Shown here piece by piece: positions 25,424-45,000 of a stretch of DNA of 64,000 nt. Both the position numbers and the translations under genes were made by a program. This stretch comes from Bugula neritina (taxonomy: Eukaryota; Bryozoa; Gymnolaemata; Cheilostomatida; Bugulidae), in assembly GCA_964035545.1 (NCBI GenBank), contig OZ037766.1, forward strand, positions 6,611,722 to 6,675,721, written 5' to 3'. Each line of letters opens with the position of its first letter. Positions within the stretch are counted from its first letter, which is position 1. The notes below the pieces were generated by a model. That model saw only the letters and a list, made by a program, of their open reading frames with translations. It had not been told where the DNA came from and ran no database searches.

Positions 25424-28412
25424 ATGGTTGTTATGGATGACCTAGAAATGGCTTACAACAACTGGACAGAATTCTGGGATCATTCTATTATTAATTCAGG
25501 TAATAAATATAACCTGATAAAGTGTCTAATTATCTTGAATATTCTTTTTATATATTGGCTGTGAAAATAATTAGTTGTTGTTCTGAGTTTTGTAGTAAAA
25601 AAACTTGCCAATCACACATCTCAATGTTTTTTTTTTCTATATATTATTATATCTTTACATGAGTAAAAATATGATATTTTATGCCATCAAGTCGTGTTTC
25701 AGATCCCCGTACAGCTGATTGGCTACTCATGCACTCACCATGGCCCACTTTGCAGCTCACAGCTCTTTACCTGCTAGTAGTCTATTCTGGACCAAAAATA
25801 ATGAAGAACAAACCAGCAATTGAAGCCAGGACAGCCTTGGCTCTTTACAATATAGCACTTGTAGCTTTAAATCTGTATATTTTCAGTGAAGTAAGTGAGT
25901 TTGTAGTCAACTCTGCTATGAACACAGTCTATGTTATCTTGGCAGGTTATATTGACATTCATTAATATTGTTTAATATTGTTAGTATATAACTAGTATTA
26001 ATGTAAATGAATATGAATATAATGCTCAATTCCAGAATTATTACACGTGCAGAATGTTTAGTGCCCAATTCTGTTGCAGCTACTTATCGGGACTACGAAG
26101 GCTGGATACAGTTACTCTTGTCAGCCTGTAGTCTACTCTACAGACGAGAATGAGATGAGGGTCAGTTTACTCGTAATTCTTATAGCTAGCTCAAAAGGAT
26201 TCTAATACTAGTTAATAATCATAACTTCTGAAATTAAAGTAGTTTTAAAAATAAAGGTTGTTTGCCCTTTAAATAGAGTCTCTGATGTAGAAAAAATACT
26301 GACAAAATTTGATTGATATTGTACTAGTGGCAAGTAAGTTTTGCTAATCAATATCATGTAGATGTGTTCAAACAGGCTTTCTTATACTTGAAACTAGCAG
26401 AGAATTAAAAGACTAAAAATTATGTAATTTTACAGGTCAATATTGATGAAATAACTGAAAATGTGTTTTGTCTCATGATTCGGTCGAATTTCCTACACGT
26501 TTAACCAAGAAAACCAACAACAATAACTTTATTTCCAAATGATTGCATTGTAAGCTTGTAACTTATGTTGCTGTTGTACTGTAGATAGCAAAGGCTTTGT
26601 GGTGGTACTACTTCTCCAAGTTCATAGAGTTCCTGGATACGATATTCTTCATTCTTCGTAAAAAGAATAATCAGATTAGTTTCCTCCATGTTTACCATCA
26701 CGCAAGCATGTTCTGTATCTGGTGGATTGGAATAAAGTGGGTAGCTGGTGGACAATGTAAGTCTTCAACTCCGCCACTAGGCTGACTAGCTCTAGTATAG
26801 GCAATGAGTGTATTATGTAATACTGATAGTCACTATGAGTATACTGATAGTCAGCCTAGCTCTACTATGCACTCTGTACTCACTAGGCTTATGTTACATA
26901 AAGGAAAGTACCTGTTTTCAAGTGATTAGGATTTTACCATTGGTTGTCTTGATTTATGGACACCTGCTTGTTCTAGTCACATTTATGTTTCACAGTTCAT
27001 CAGCAAAATTCCTTGCTTTGTAGCTAGCATAGGCAGAAATAGGTTTCAGCTTTCAATCCTCTTATCAACACCTGAAAAACTCATTATTTTTGCTTATGAT
27101 TAGTTTTTATGGTATTTTTTGGCATAAAGTATGAAGTTGCAATCATTCTACTATTTTTTCCTTGTCTGTGGTCATGTGACTCGGTTTCTGGTGTCAAATT
27201 TTGTAGCATTCTTTGGAGCACAGCTAAACAGCTTTATACACATTCTTATGTACAGCTACTACGGATTGTCAGCCTTGGGTCCAGCAGTGCAGAAGTATTT
27301 ATGGTGGAAACGTTACCTCACCAAACTGCAACTTGTATGTATAACTATTTACTACAGCATCTGTTAAGCTGATACATTTCTGCCTTGGAGTTGTATTTTC
27401 ATAGTTTATATTCATATCTGGCACCTTTTATCTTTTGTTTCCGTAATTGCAAGTCTTAGCTGTTGTGAGAAAAAATTTATGGACTCAAGAGAAAATTTCT
27501 AACTACTGTAGGTCAGCTCTCTTACTTCTAGTAGTTTGCACCACTTGACCAATAAAATAGTAGCTTTCTTATTAGTTGACCAATAAAACGATGGCTTCTT
27601 TACAAACTGACCCTTAAGTTACTTTGTCTATCACACATAGCTCTCTATTTCTCTAGAGAAGTGCTGTGGGATAGAAAACTGACACCTTTCACAGGTACTT
27701 GCTGTGTAGTGAAATATATCACATCTTCACTGTGCATAGAGTAAGCAAAGCATGTGTTATGTTGCAGGTTCAGTTTGTCATAGGATTTGCCCACTCTCTC
27801 CATTCACTGTACATCGAATGCGATTTCCCTAGATGGATGCAGTGGGCATTAGTATTCTACGCCATGTCAATTTTCTCTCTCTTCATGAACTTCTACTACC
27901 AGGCTTATATCAATTCAGCTAAGAAGAAGGTATGCAAACCAGTTGTTTTATAAAATGTGTTGATTGGAAAGCAGCTGTGACCATTTAGAATAGGGGACAA
28001 CTCCCATGCCCTTGTATAATATGCATAATAATAATTATAAAGGTGTTGCAGGGTTGAAACTCAAAGTGGTTATTAGTGTTAAATATAGTATTTAGTTGTA
28101 ACTTCTACAGTTTTATATGGTCTTGACTATGTGCATAATTTTATGTTATCTGTTTTTAAACATCACCTTTACTTTCCCAAACAAGTAAGGATATGTTGTG
28201 TACAAGTGTAAATAACACATGTTTTAGTACATACTACACATGTGATTACATGTAAATGGCGCATGTTTGAATACATACTACACATGTGTGGGTATCGCTA
28301 ATGAGATCACTAATAGAAGGTCAAAGTTGTATATTTTTTTCTGTTTGTTTAGAAAGCCAATAAGAATGTTTCCAATGGAACTGGCCATCATACCAAAGAA
28401 CATAAAGAATAA
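25424..28412 (+). CDS. ELOVL4: Very-long-chain fatty acid elongase, ELOVL4-like (7 coding exons)
   Basis: ER membrane condensing enzyme of very-long-chain (poly-unsaturated) fatty acid elongation. Exons: 25424-25499, 25703-25890, 26080-26160, 26585-26756, 27207-27334, 27768-27929, 28353-28412; phases fit, about 288 aa. Visible: [13 protein letters not shown] near the N-terminus, [36 protein letters not shown], histidine box [59 protein letters not shown], and a Lys/His-rich C-terminus. These blocks match the ELOVL4 subfamily closely. The exon at 26585-26756 (172 nt) equals the sum of two exons (57 + 115 nt) in the divergent paralogue, so one intron was lost here or gained there. The start is the first ATG of an exon equal in length to the paralogue's; a second ATG lies three codons on. 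The intron 3 donor is GTCAGT. Confidence 0.95.
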
Positions 28413-29656
28413 AAATTTCTGGTTTGTAACCTAGAGTCCCACTCAAACACAATCCATTTTATGTTTTCTCTGTGATTTTCTACTGTCTTATTTAAGGAGT
28501 CTTTGTAATTGAGTTTTTTATTAGATTTGTAAATAATATTATACATGCTCTGAACTTAGAATGCTATCTTGTGTTAGGATCATATCGAGATGGAAAATAC
28601 TTACAGTTTGAACCCAATTCATGAAATCTTTGTAAGAATTGGTGTGAATTACATAAAAAAGCGATCTTTTTTATTTTTTCACTTCTGATTAGTTGCAATC
28701 TTTTCTTCATACTAGTTTACTTCTACAGTTATATTCTGCACATTTTTATTGCTCTGTTTATTTTTCACAATATCTGTTTTGAGACTTTATATTGCTCACA
28801 TTCATACATCATGACTGTTGTTGGTTTCACTTTTTAATTTTATTGTTAATTATTTTGTCAAACTTTTGTGTGTGTTCATTGCTTTTTAACAATCACTTGC
28901 TTTCTGTGATGATAAAATAAACCTCACTATACTCAGCTAGCTGACACAGCCTTTCTACAATGTAAACTTATACCTACCGGGAAGCATTCAACAATAAAAA
29001 AGCCATTACTAATCATAATTTTTAATCAAAAATTTGTCAATGTTGAATATAAAAAAATGATTATGTGCGAAAACGTATAAGGTCTAATTGGATATATATA
29101 ATATTTACTATCACATGGGGTAAAAAGATTGTATATAATAAATAAATCATAAGCAAATGAATATCAAAACATACCAGGCTGTCAGAAATACAAAAATATA
29201 TATTCAGATTAGCGCTCTGTATTCTAATTGATGCATATATGGAAAAGCATAGAGATATGTAACTGCGGCTCAAGAGACATTTATGTAACAGCAACTAAGA
29301 TATATTAAAAGCAATTTAATATAACTATAGCCATACGACATAAAAACTTGGCAATTTTACTAAAGATATACTATAGGCTATAAATAAAATTTTAAACAAG
29401 ATCATCAAGTTATCAATAGTTATGTTTGTAATGATGTTAATATTTTGTATACAGAATTTGAGTCAAATTTAATATTCAACAGCATAATTTCTGTAAAATA
29501 TAATCAATGGGTTCAGTTACACATTCCAGAAATTCCCTTTTGTTTTGAAAAGTGTATAGCATCAAAAGTTTATTCATTAGAATATAAATTTACTAAAGCT
29601 GTTCATGCTATAACGTATTATTGAGCAAGATATTAAGATAGTCATCTGTTCTTTCA
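28413..29656. other. Convergent intergenic region ELOVL4 / DRAM2
   Basis: No supported gene. The ELOVL4 3' UTR probably extends to the AATAAA at 28916-28921 (GATGATAAAATAAACC), which is followed by TAC/CT-rich sequence. On the minus strand an AATAAA (TTTATT at 29569-29574), 83 bases past the DRAM2 stop, is a good polyadenylation candidate for that gene. A 77-codon open frame on the minus strand (29061-29294) is not conserved-looking. Confidence 0.55.
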
Positions 29657-36386
<6,730 letters not shown>

Positions 36387-39053
36387 CTCTGAAAGACTAT
36401 AGCTGTGCGTACACACTCCACCTATAACTGACTTGTAACTGTATGCCCTGTGGTATCCGAGGTGACTAGTTGAAGGCTGGCCTAGCTCATTGCATGGTAT
36501 TGAGAGAGTCAAAGGCTTTATCTCCCCCATTGTTTGATTGGTTTCTAAAATTTTGCTTGTTCAAGATAAGGAACCCTATGAGTAGGCGTTTCGCTAACAA
36601 CTAAGTTAAGCAGGTGATAGATTAAATAAAATGTTTGCTTTTTCAAGCAGGTATAAGTATTCTAAATGGCTGTCTTTAGTACGTATCTGCTACAGGTGTT
36701 AGCTACCCTGAAGTTCACTCTAACACGACTGGCTGCTCAATGATCACAAAACTGTGAACCAAGCTTTTTAAACATTCCATAGTTTTCCAATACGAGTTCA
36801 TAAAACTTCTTTACTTCATCAATATTTATACATATTTATAAGAACAGGCGAGGCGAAGCAAGACATCAAGAAATTGAGTTATTTGAATATTATTTGTTGT
36901 GCTTGACAGATTTCACTCTTTCATTTTAGGCATGTTTTTAGTGCATGAATAATTATCAAACATGATTCACCTATGATAATTGTGGAATAATATACAAAGT
37001 AGAATGATCCACATAAAAGTTTTGAAATTCAATCGATTTATGTAATTATTAATTGGCCATCAGATAAGATATTCAGTAAAACCACCTTTATGAAAAATGA
37101 GTTAAATTCTGCAAAGCATGTTATGGTATTTTCTTTGTGTTAATAGAAACTGTAAATTATTATGGATCAGAATGTAACATAATCTTACAGGTTTATGTTG
37201 TAAATTACTTGGAAACTTTGCAGCTGCTATCTGTATAACAACAGAAAAGCATTAATTAAGGAGTTTTTGATGAAGAAAAGCTAACATGTAACATTAGTTA
37301 ATATAGTATTGGCAAACAGATTATAATCATAAGGAAAACACTGCTGTTAATATCTCATTTTCCTTTGCCATGACCAGCAATAATGAATGTTCTTTAAAAC
37401 ATGGGAAATAACTCCTAAATGTTGTTGGTCTTGTTATAGAACCGCTGCACGTGTACAGTTCACAAAATTAATGTAGATGTAAGGCGCCATTCTTTTAGCT
37501 AACTTAAATAAAAAATGGTTTATTAAGCCTTGGGCTGATGTAAATAGGTATTGAACTAGCTCATCAATTATATTTTGCAATAACCTTTAACACTACATAT
37601 TTATTGCTCATATGAGTTAAGTAGCTTATTTTTTATAAGCCAGTACTAATAACATAATCCAAGTGAACAAAAAAATTCTCTGCTGCTTTGAAGTTGTCAC
37701 CTTCATTTTTCTCATGTGATCAGTAATTTTGAATGCTTGTTTGATTTTTTTATTTGGTTCAACAGTGATAAAGTATAATTGTATAAACAGAGATAGAAAC
37801 CCCATAAAAACAACTGAGTTCATTAGTTAGAGCTAAAACAGACTCTTGCAACTGCAGCAAGTTTCAAGTGTTATAACTCAATTACACTTTGACTGGTTCC
37901 GATATATTCTCAGAATAGAAAAACTTTTTATAAATGATGATAGTTTGGGCTTCTGTTTTTAGTGAAGGTTTAGTGTATAATGTAGCTGAGTGTTTCTGAT
38001 TCTTTTGGCATTGATGAAAGAAATGTTGATAATGTAGACGAATGTTTATTAGATTTCCTGAATGCAGATACAAGTTCTCTCATATGAAAAGCCATCCTTG
38101 TGACATCAGTTTCTTCTTAACACCATAGAAGTGGCAAAATACCCAAATTTAACACTAATTCTCATATAATATTTGACCTACTCAGTCAAGAACAGCTACT
38201 ATACTGATAATGACTGATCCAAAAACATTCGATAACATTGATCACAAGCTTAAGATATATTATAGCAGTTTTCAAAAAAATTACAAATATATCAAATTCT
38301 ATTTATTATCTAGAAAGTGTGCTTTTTCACTAACTTCTGAAGAATCAACATAATAACACCTGGCTATTACTTTTCGTATTAAATTGACATATAATGGCGA
38401 TAACAATATTTTTTATTCAACAAAAACAGCGGAAAAAGATTTAAAATGCTGATAAATTTTGTTAAACTATAACATGGGAGATAACTCCCAAAGGTGTCTA
38501 TTTTGTTTTGAAAGTGTTGTATGTATACAATTCACTGAAATAGAAATGCAAAGCTAGCGTTCTCTAAGCTAACACACACGCATATGTAATAATAAATGTG
38601 CAAAATTAAAAAAACTTCAATAGGTTCTTTAATTCTTTTTATTCACGAAAAGTATTACTTGTACAAACTCAATACATAAAAATATTATATAGTATAGCAA
38701 GTTCACAAAATACCAGGAAGTTATAAAATTAGTTATTTTATCCAGTAACCTTAATTTTTATTCAAAACTGGGCAAAAAACTAAAATAACATTTGATAAGC
38801 AAACCTATAGGGTATTCATTGAACAGTTGATACAAAACTGCATATCTACCAACTGTATATTACATCAAATAATACACAAAGCCAAATAAGATTTAAATGC
38901 ATAACTGCTCTATGAAATATTAGCACCTGGTTGTTTACATGCTATTCAAAATGCTACTGACAAGCACGTACTAATACAATAATATAGAGAGAGTATAAAA
39001 ATATATATTACAGAGAGTATGATACAAATATTACAGAAAATATACAGCATGAC
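36387..39053. other. Intergenic: DRAM2 upstream and ELP4 3' flank
   Basis: No supported coding exon; the short open frames at 37626-37823 and 37882-38073 (minus) resemble no family I know. It should include the DRAM2 5' UTR and promoter at the left, and the ELP4 3' UTR at the right, with a minus-strand AATAAA candidate at 38638-38643. Two diverged copies of a ~100-bp repeat are listed separately. Confidence 0.5.
37399..38572 (+). repeat. Two diverged copies of a ~100-bp dispersed repeat
   Basis: 37399-37503 and 38471-38572 align along their length. Each begins ACATGGGA(A/G)ATAACTCC, continues through a (G/A)T(G/A)TACA(G/A)TTCAC block and ends (C/T)TAAGCTAAC or TTAGCTAAC. They are in the same orientation, with about 1 kb of unrelated sequence between them. 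The leading motif resembles the short GGGAGATAACTC repeats I associate with molluscan genomes; that association is from memory, not from a search. Confidence 0.6.
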
Positions 39054-42000
39054 TCAGAAGTCTATGCTAACCCCAGAGCTAGTCTGGCCACAGGATTTAG
39101 CTTTCACAGGATCTTCCTGAGACCGACTGACAGTTTCCGAGAGGTCAGGTGGCAAATGCATCTTCTACACATAAGAAGTATATAATACTATAATGTAATA
39201 ATAATAATAATAATAATAATAATAGAACATTCAGCATTACAATGTATAAGTTACTGCATGTGTTGGTTATAGTAATTTACATGTTAGCAATGAAGAAAAC
39301 AATACTACACAGTGTAGATGTAAGTAATGTGCTACAGGGTCTAGAATGTCGGTAACAATTATAAAAAAATACATAACTTTAATTTTAAAAACGTGCAAAG
39401 ACAATATAATTTATTACCAGAATATAAAGGGAATACAATAGTATGCACCATAGATCAAGTTTTTTTTCCAATTTTGTTCATGCCTACTTATTATAGCGAG
39501 TATTTACACTGAATTCCCCAGCGTGTTTTCATGTCTGTGATATGCAATAAATAAATCAATCAATCAATAAATCAATAACCTCCATATAAAGCACATACAC
39601 TTTAATAGTACACATGTACATTGTAAGTCATACTATTACGTACTTACCTCAATAGTAAGCTTCTTTCTTTTCAATTTGAACACCCAATCCATGGTGTCAG
39701 GTAGGTGACACACTAGGCTGTTGATACATGGTAACTTCTTGATGTTTACTAATCCTACAGATAGGTTACTCATGTATACAGATAGGTTACTCGTGTATAC
39801 AGATAGGTTACTCATGTATACATATAGGTTACTCATGTATGCAGATAGGTTACTCATGTATACAGATAGGTTACTCATGTATACAGATAGGTTACTCATG
39901 TATACAGATAGGTTACTCGTGTATACAGATAGGTTACTGGTGTATACAGATAGGTTACTCATGTATACAGATAGGTTACTCATGTATACAGATAGGTTAC
40001 TCATGTATACAGATAAGTTACTCATGTATACAGATAGGTTACTCATATATACAGATAGGTTACTCATGTATACAGATAGGTTACTCATGTATACAGATAG
40101 GTTATTCATGTATACAGATAGGTTATTCATGTATACAGATAGGTTATTCGTGTATACAGATAGGTTACTCGTGTATACAGATAGGTTACTCATATATACA
40201 GATAGGTTACTCATGTATGCAGATAGGTTACTCATGTATACAGATAGGTTACTCATGTATACAGATAGGTTACTCATGTATACAGATAGGTTACTCATGT
40301 ATACAGATAGGCTATTCGTGTATACACTGAGCATTGACTAAACATACTTTCCAAAAACAAAACTAGAAATGCAGATTTTTTTATATAACAGACTTAAAAC
40401 TCAACAGCATAAAAGAGTTAAATCAATTTCATAGCAAAAAATCAGATTTTTCTGCCAGTTTTTGTGTTAAAGATATAATATCAATGACTAAAAACGTTTA
40501 GAAGTTTTTGATGAAGAAGATTTTGACATCTAAAGTTGTTTTGACTTTCTGTGTCGATTAACCAATCACAGCATTGTAGGCCTACTAACTTTTGAACTTG
40601 CAGCAGAGTGATTTGCCTTGCTGTTTCTAACACTTATGATTACAAATTATACAATACATTATTCTAGCATACAAATATCATTGTCAAGCAAATAATCTAT
40701 CAGTAAAATCTATCACAATTGCATGTTTATAGGCATACAACCTGATAATTTTTTAGGCAATTTTACTAAAACACCATTAGTAACTCCCATGAGTGGAAAT
40801 GCTACATTTTTATTCTCACCGTGAAATTCCTTGAAAGCTGGATTTTTAGAATATTTTTCTGTGTTATCAGCGAATGAAATCAGCTGTATTGCACTGTCTG
40901 AGCAACGCACCAGAGGCCCAATATCCTGTAACAATAGCGGGCCAGTTCAGCCAGGATATATACAGACATTAGAAAGTCTTCACAGGATGAGACAGAACAC
41001 AGTCTTGTCTTTAGCTTAGCTAGATGCATCCAACATTTTCTCCTTTTAATATAGTCATAATTAATTACCAAATATTACGATACTTCTGCCTGACTTCCAA
41101 CCAGGAAAGAAGCTAATTATTCCACAAAAAGACAAAGGGGAAGCAGGCTATAAACATGGGATGCATACAGCTGGGCAGAGGCTACAAAATGGTCAGTATG
41201 AATAGATATTATGTCAGCTGGACAACAGATGTAATTAAATGCACATGCACTTCCATTTTAATCAACCCAATTATTACATAACATACATGATAACAAATGA
41301 GCTACTTTCCAGTCTAATTAATATGCTAATAAAAATCTTCAATCAACTCAACGAGATTAACATAATTGCTAACAGAGGAAAGAGGAATCCCTACCAGTGT
41401 TTCCTCCTTCCAGAAACACCACCCAAAATAGTACCAGAACATTATTGTTCCTTGACTTTGTGGGTGAAAAAACAGGATTTGATGAAATTAACAAGTATGA
41501 GTAACAAAAGAGAAAAAGCAATTTTTTTCAATTGCAACACGAATGCTAATTTAGAGTTTGATATCTGCTTTTTGAAATTTATTAGAGGGTTGATTATTTG
41601 AGGTTGAACCTAAAACATGTAAAAAATTCTAAAGCAAGAGCAACATGGTGAGAATATCAGAAAAGCTTTAAAAACACAACAGAGATTTATTATTGTCGTA
41701 TTTTTTGTTCAATCTTTTCCCAGAAGTCATTTACTTTTGAATTCAGTGAAATTAACACAGCCAATAGAGGGGTTTCAGACATCCCTCCAGAGGAATTTGT
41801 ATTTTAAAGTTGTCTCCCCCTACAGGTATTAGGGGCAGTCTCAATGATATATAGAAGGCCCATAAAATAAGTAGAGATGTATGGTTTGAGTGAAGACTAC
41901 TACTAGTATAAGTTTCATTTTTTCTGAGATTAATATTTTGGCATAGGTACACATATGAGCAGTTTCAGAAATTTTTTAAAAAATTTTGTTAATGATAAAT

Positions 42001-45000
42001 GGCACAAAAAGAAAACTTCAAAGCATATTTGTGGTTTTGGTTATTGAGCAAATCTGAAGCTGGCAGCTGTCATTATTATTTGCTTTGCTGACTGTAACCA
42101 GTCTGGCTAGAGCTGCTAACCTTTCAACTCTTAGAACAATAATAACATGCTCGTACACTATATAGCTGCACTAGTGGGCTCTGTCTTACTGAACTCCAAA
42201 TGCTCCAAATTATGGGTTGGAACACATGCCTGTACGTTTATGAAGGCACTGGCTCATTTGTATTAACATGTTCACGTACTTACACACCTATACTATGAAA
42301 ATAACTAAGCCACCCTACTATCTAATATTTCTATATATCAAAAAAACTATTATAAATATAAAGATATGTATTAAAATAGATAGATTAAGTTTGTTATTTT
42401 AAACAACATCTTATCTAAAAATGCCAAACACTGTATAACTATATATATTTTTTAAAAGCATTTGTTTACATGGCATGCCTGCAAGTCAATGAAAATATTT
42501 AAAGAACAGTAAAAAGAAGCATATAAATTTCAGAATAGTTTCTTCTTTTCTGAGATAAATATTTTGGAAATGTTCCACAATTCAACATTTAAATTAAGTC
42601 TGTAAAAGAATTTTTCACAGTGTATTTTCAATGAATAATTATTCTTGCAAGCTGGTTTGTGTTTGTTCTGGCATGCCATTTTACAGTGGTCTAGTTAACT
42701 AGGTCAAAGTTCATTGAGGTGGAATTGTTTTATTAACCTCCTTGTGTTGATAAAATACTATCATTGGATTTAGAGCTTCTCTAAGCAACTTCGCAGTCTG
42801 ATTAAATATCTGCGATACCTGCCTATTAGACAATCCAAACCTAAAAAATAATATACTAAATCTTTGTATTACATGTATGGATGAAAAATAATGCAACAAA
42901 TTGGCTAAAGCATGTTCAAGTAATGTGAAAAACTCGAAATATAAATGAGTCAAACTAGAGCTAGTCAAGTGTGTGGTGTTTTTGGCCGATTTATATGTGT
43001 TGTTTAATCAGCTTATTATGTAGTGATGTAATCCTATATAATGTAATTTAAGTTAGACAGCTAAAGTTGGACAGTTCTCATCGTGCACTTTCTTGAATAA
43101 GCAGTTATGTAATATAGAGAGACAGCTACTCAACAGAGAGCTTCAAGCAAACAAAATTCTTGCGCAAGGTTGATTGAATACAAAACAGCTGCTGTTATTC
43201 TTATAGCAGCATGCATTGTATAAGAGATAGCCTGATGGTTCACATAGTTTACATACAGTGACATACCACTGAAAATTATTAGAAACCACAGAAAAGATAG
43301 AAAGGAGAGAATGCTGGCACAAAGGAAGTATAGCAATGCGGTCAAATATATGGCTGAAAACTGACCTAGAGATAAGTAAGTACAAAATGTACATAATATA
43401 GCTAAATCAGTAAAGCCAAATGATTTGATATAAAAAGTATTATCTGGGAATTTAGTGAAACTTAGTAGCATTATTTAGAACTCCACCTTTGAGCAAGATC
43501 CGTATGGAGTAAAGCCAATCTTAATTTCATTAGTGTCATAAGAATGCAGTCATTATGACATAGTTCGTTCTTTCTATACTTTACAGCTGGTACTAAATGT
43601 ACATTTCAACTTTTTTTTGAAAACAAAATAAGTTGCTTTGGCTGAAAAGTGCTTTTTTTGATGATTTTTTTCTGCAATGCAGCAGTATACAATTTACAAT
43701 GCTCCAAAAACATTTCTTAGTTAGGAATGTTGGTATACAAACAGCTTGCAAGAATAGTTATTTATTGAAAATACACTGTGAAATTTTTTTTTTACAGACT
43801 TAATTTAAATGTTGAATGGTGGGACATTTCCAAAATATTTATCTCAGAAAAGAAGAAACTATTCTGAAATTTATATGCTTCTTTTTACTGTTCTCTAAAT
43901 ATTTTCATTGACTTGCAGGCATGCCATGTAAACAAATGCTTTTAAAAAATATATATAGTTATACAGTGTTTGGCATTTTTAGATAAGATGTTGTTTGAAA
44001 TTACAAACTTAATCTATCTATTTTAATACATATCTTTATATTTATAATAGTTTTTTTGATATATAGAAATATTAGATAGTAGGGTGGCTTAGTTATTTTC
44101 ATAGTATAGGTGTGTAAGTACGTGAACATGTTAATACAAATGAGCCAGTGCCTTCATAAACGTACAGGCATGTGTTCCAACCCATAATTTGAAGCATTTG
44201 GAGTTCAGTAAGACAGAGCCCACTAGTGCAGCTATATAGTGTACGAGCATGTTATTATTGTTCTAAGAGTTGAAAGGTTAGCAGCTCTAGCCAGACTGGT
44301 TACAGTCAGCAAATCAAATAATAATGACAGCTGCCAGCTTCAGATTTGCTCAATAACCAAAACCACAAATATGCTTTGAAGTTTTCTTTTTGTGCCATTT
44401 ATCATTAACAAAATTTTTTAAAAAATTTCTGAAACTGCTCATATGTGTACCTATGCCAAAATATTAATCTCAGAAAAAATGAAACTTATACTAGTAGTAG
44501 TAGTCTTCACTCAAACCATACATCTCTACTTATTTTATGGGCCTTCTATATATTATGGAGACTGCCTCTAATACCTGTAGGGGGAGACAACTTTAAAATA
44601 CAAATTCCTCTGGAGGGATGTCTGAAACCCCTCTATTGTACTCAGATGATTGATTACCATTGTCTGGGAGAATAAATTTAGACCATTAGCTAAATTCCTG
44701 CAGTCCTAGATAATACAGGTGCATTTTTTGTCGCCTAAATATTTGAATTTTAATTTCCTTAACCAATCATTTCCCCCCATGTGTATAGACTTGAATTCAG
44801 AGCTTCTACACGTTGTACCAATAATATACCTGCACTATTAAACTACACTCTAGATAAGAATGGAATACGACTGTATAAATTATAGAAGTACTGCTGAATG
44901 AAGGTGTAATAAAATAACACTCACATCTAGTAAATGTCCAGGTACTGTTACTAGGCAGGTGGCATAAGACCTCCGCAACAATGCTCTTAAAGCGAACAGG

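Noticed and set aside
26501-26755. Minus-strand 84-codon open frame opposite the ELOVL4 histidine-box exon
   Set aside because: It is the antisense shadow of a highly conserved coding exon.
37626-38073. Two short minus-strand open frames between DRAM2 and ELP4
   Set aside because: No family resemblance, no matching splice structure, and length expected by chance in AT-rich DNA of this size.
39757-40325. CRISPR-like array
   Set aside because: Units are directly contiguous with no unique spacers, in a eukaryotic intron; it is a minisatellite.
39721-40341. Open frames of 163-232 codons through the 21-bp array on both strands, as independent repeat proteins
   Set aside because: A repeat unit divisible by three keeps frames open automatically; both strands are equally open. 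Only the link to the ELP4 exon is kept as a finding.
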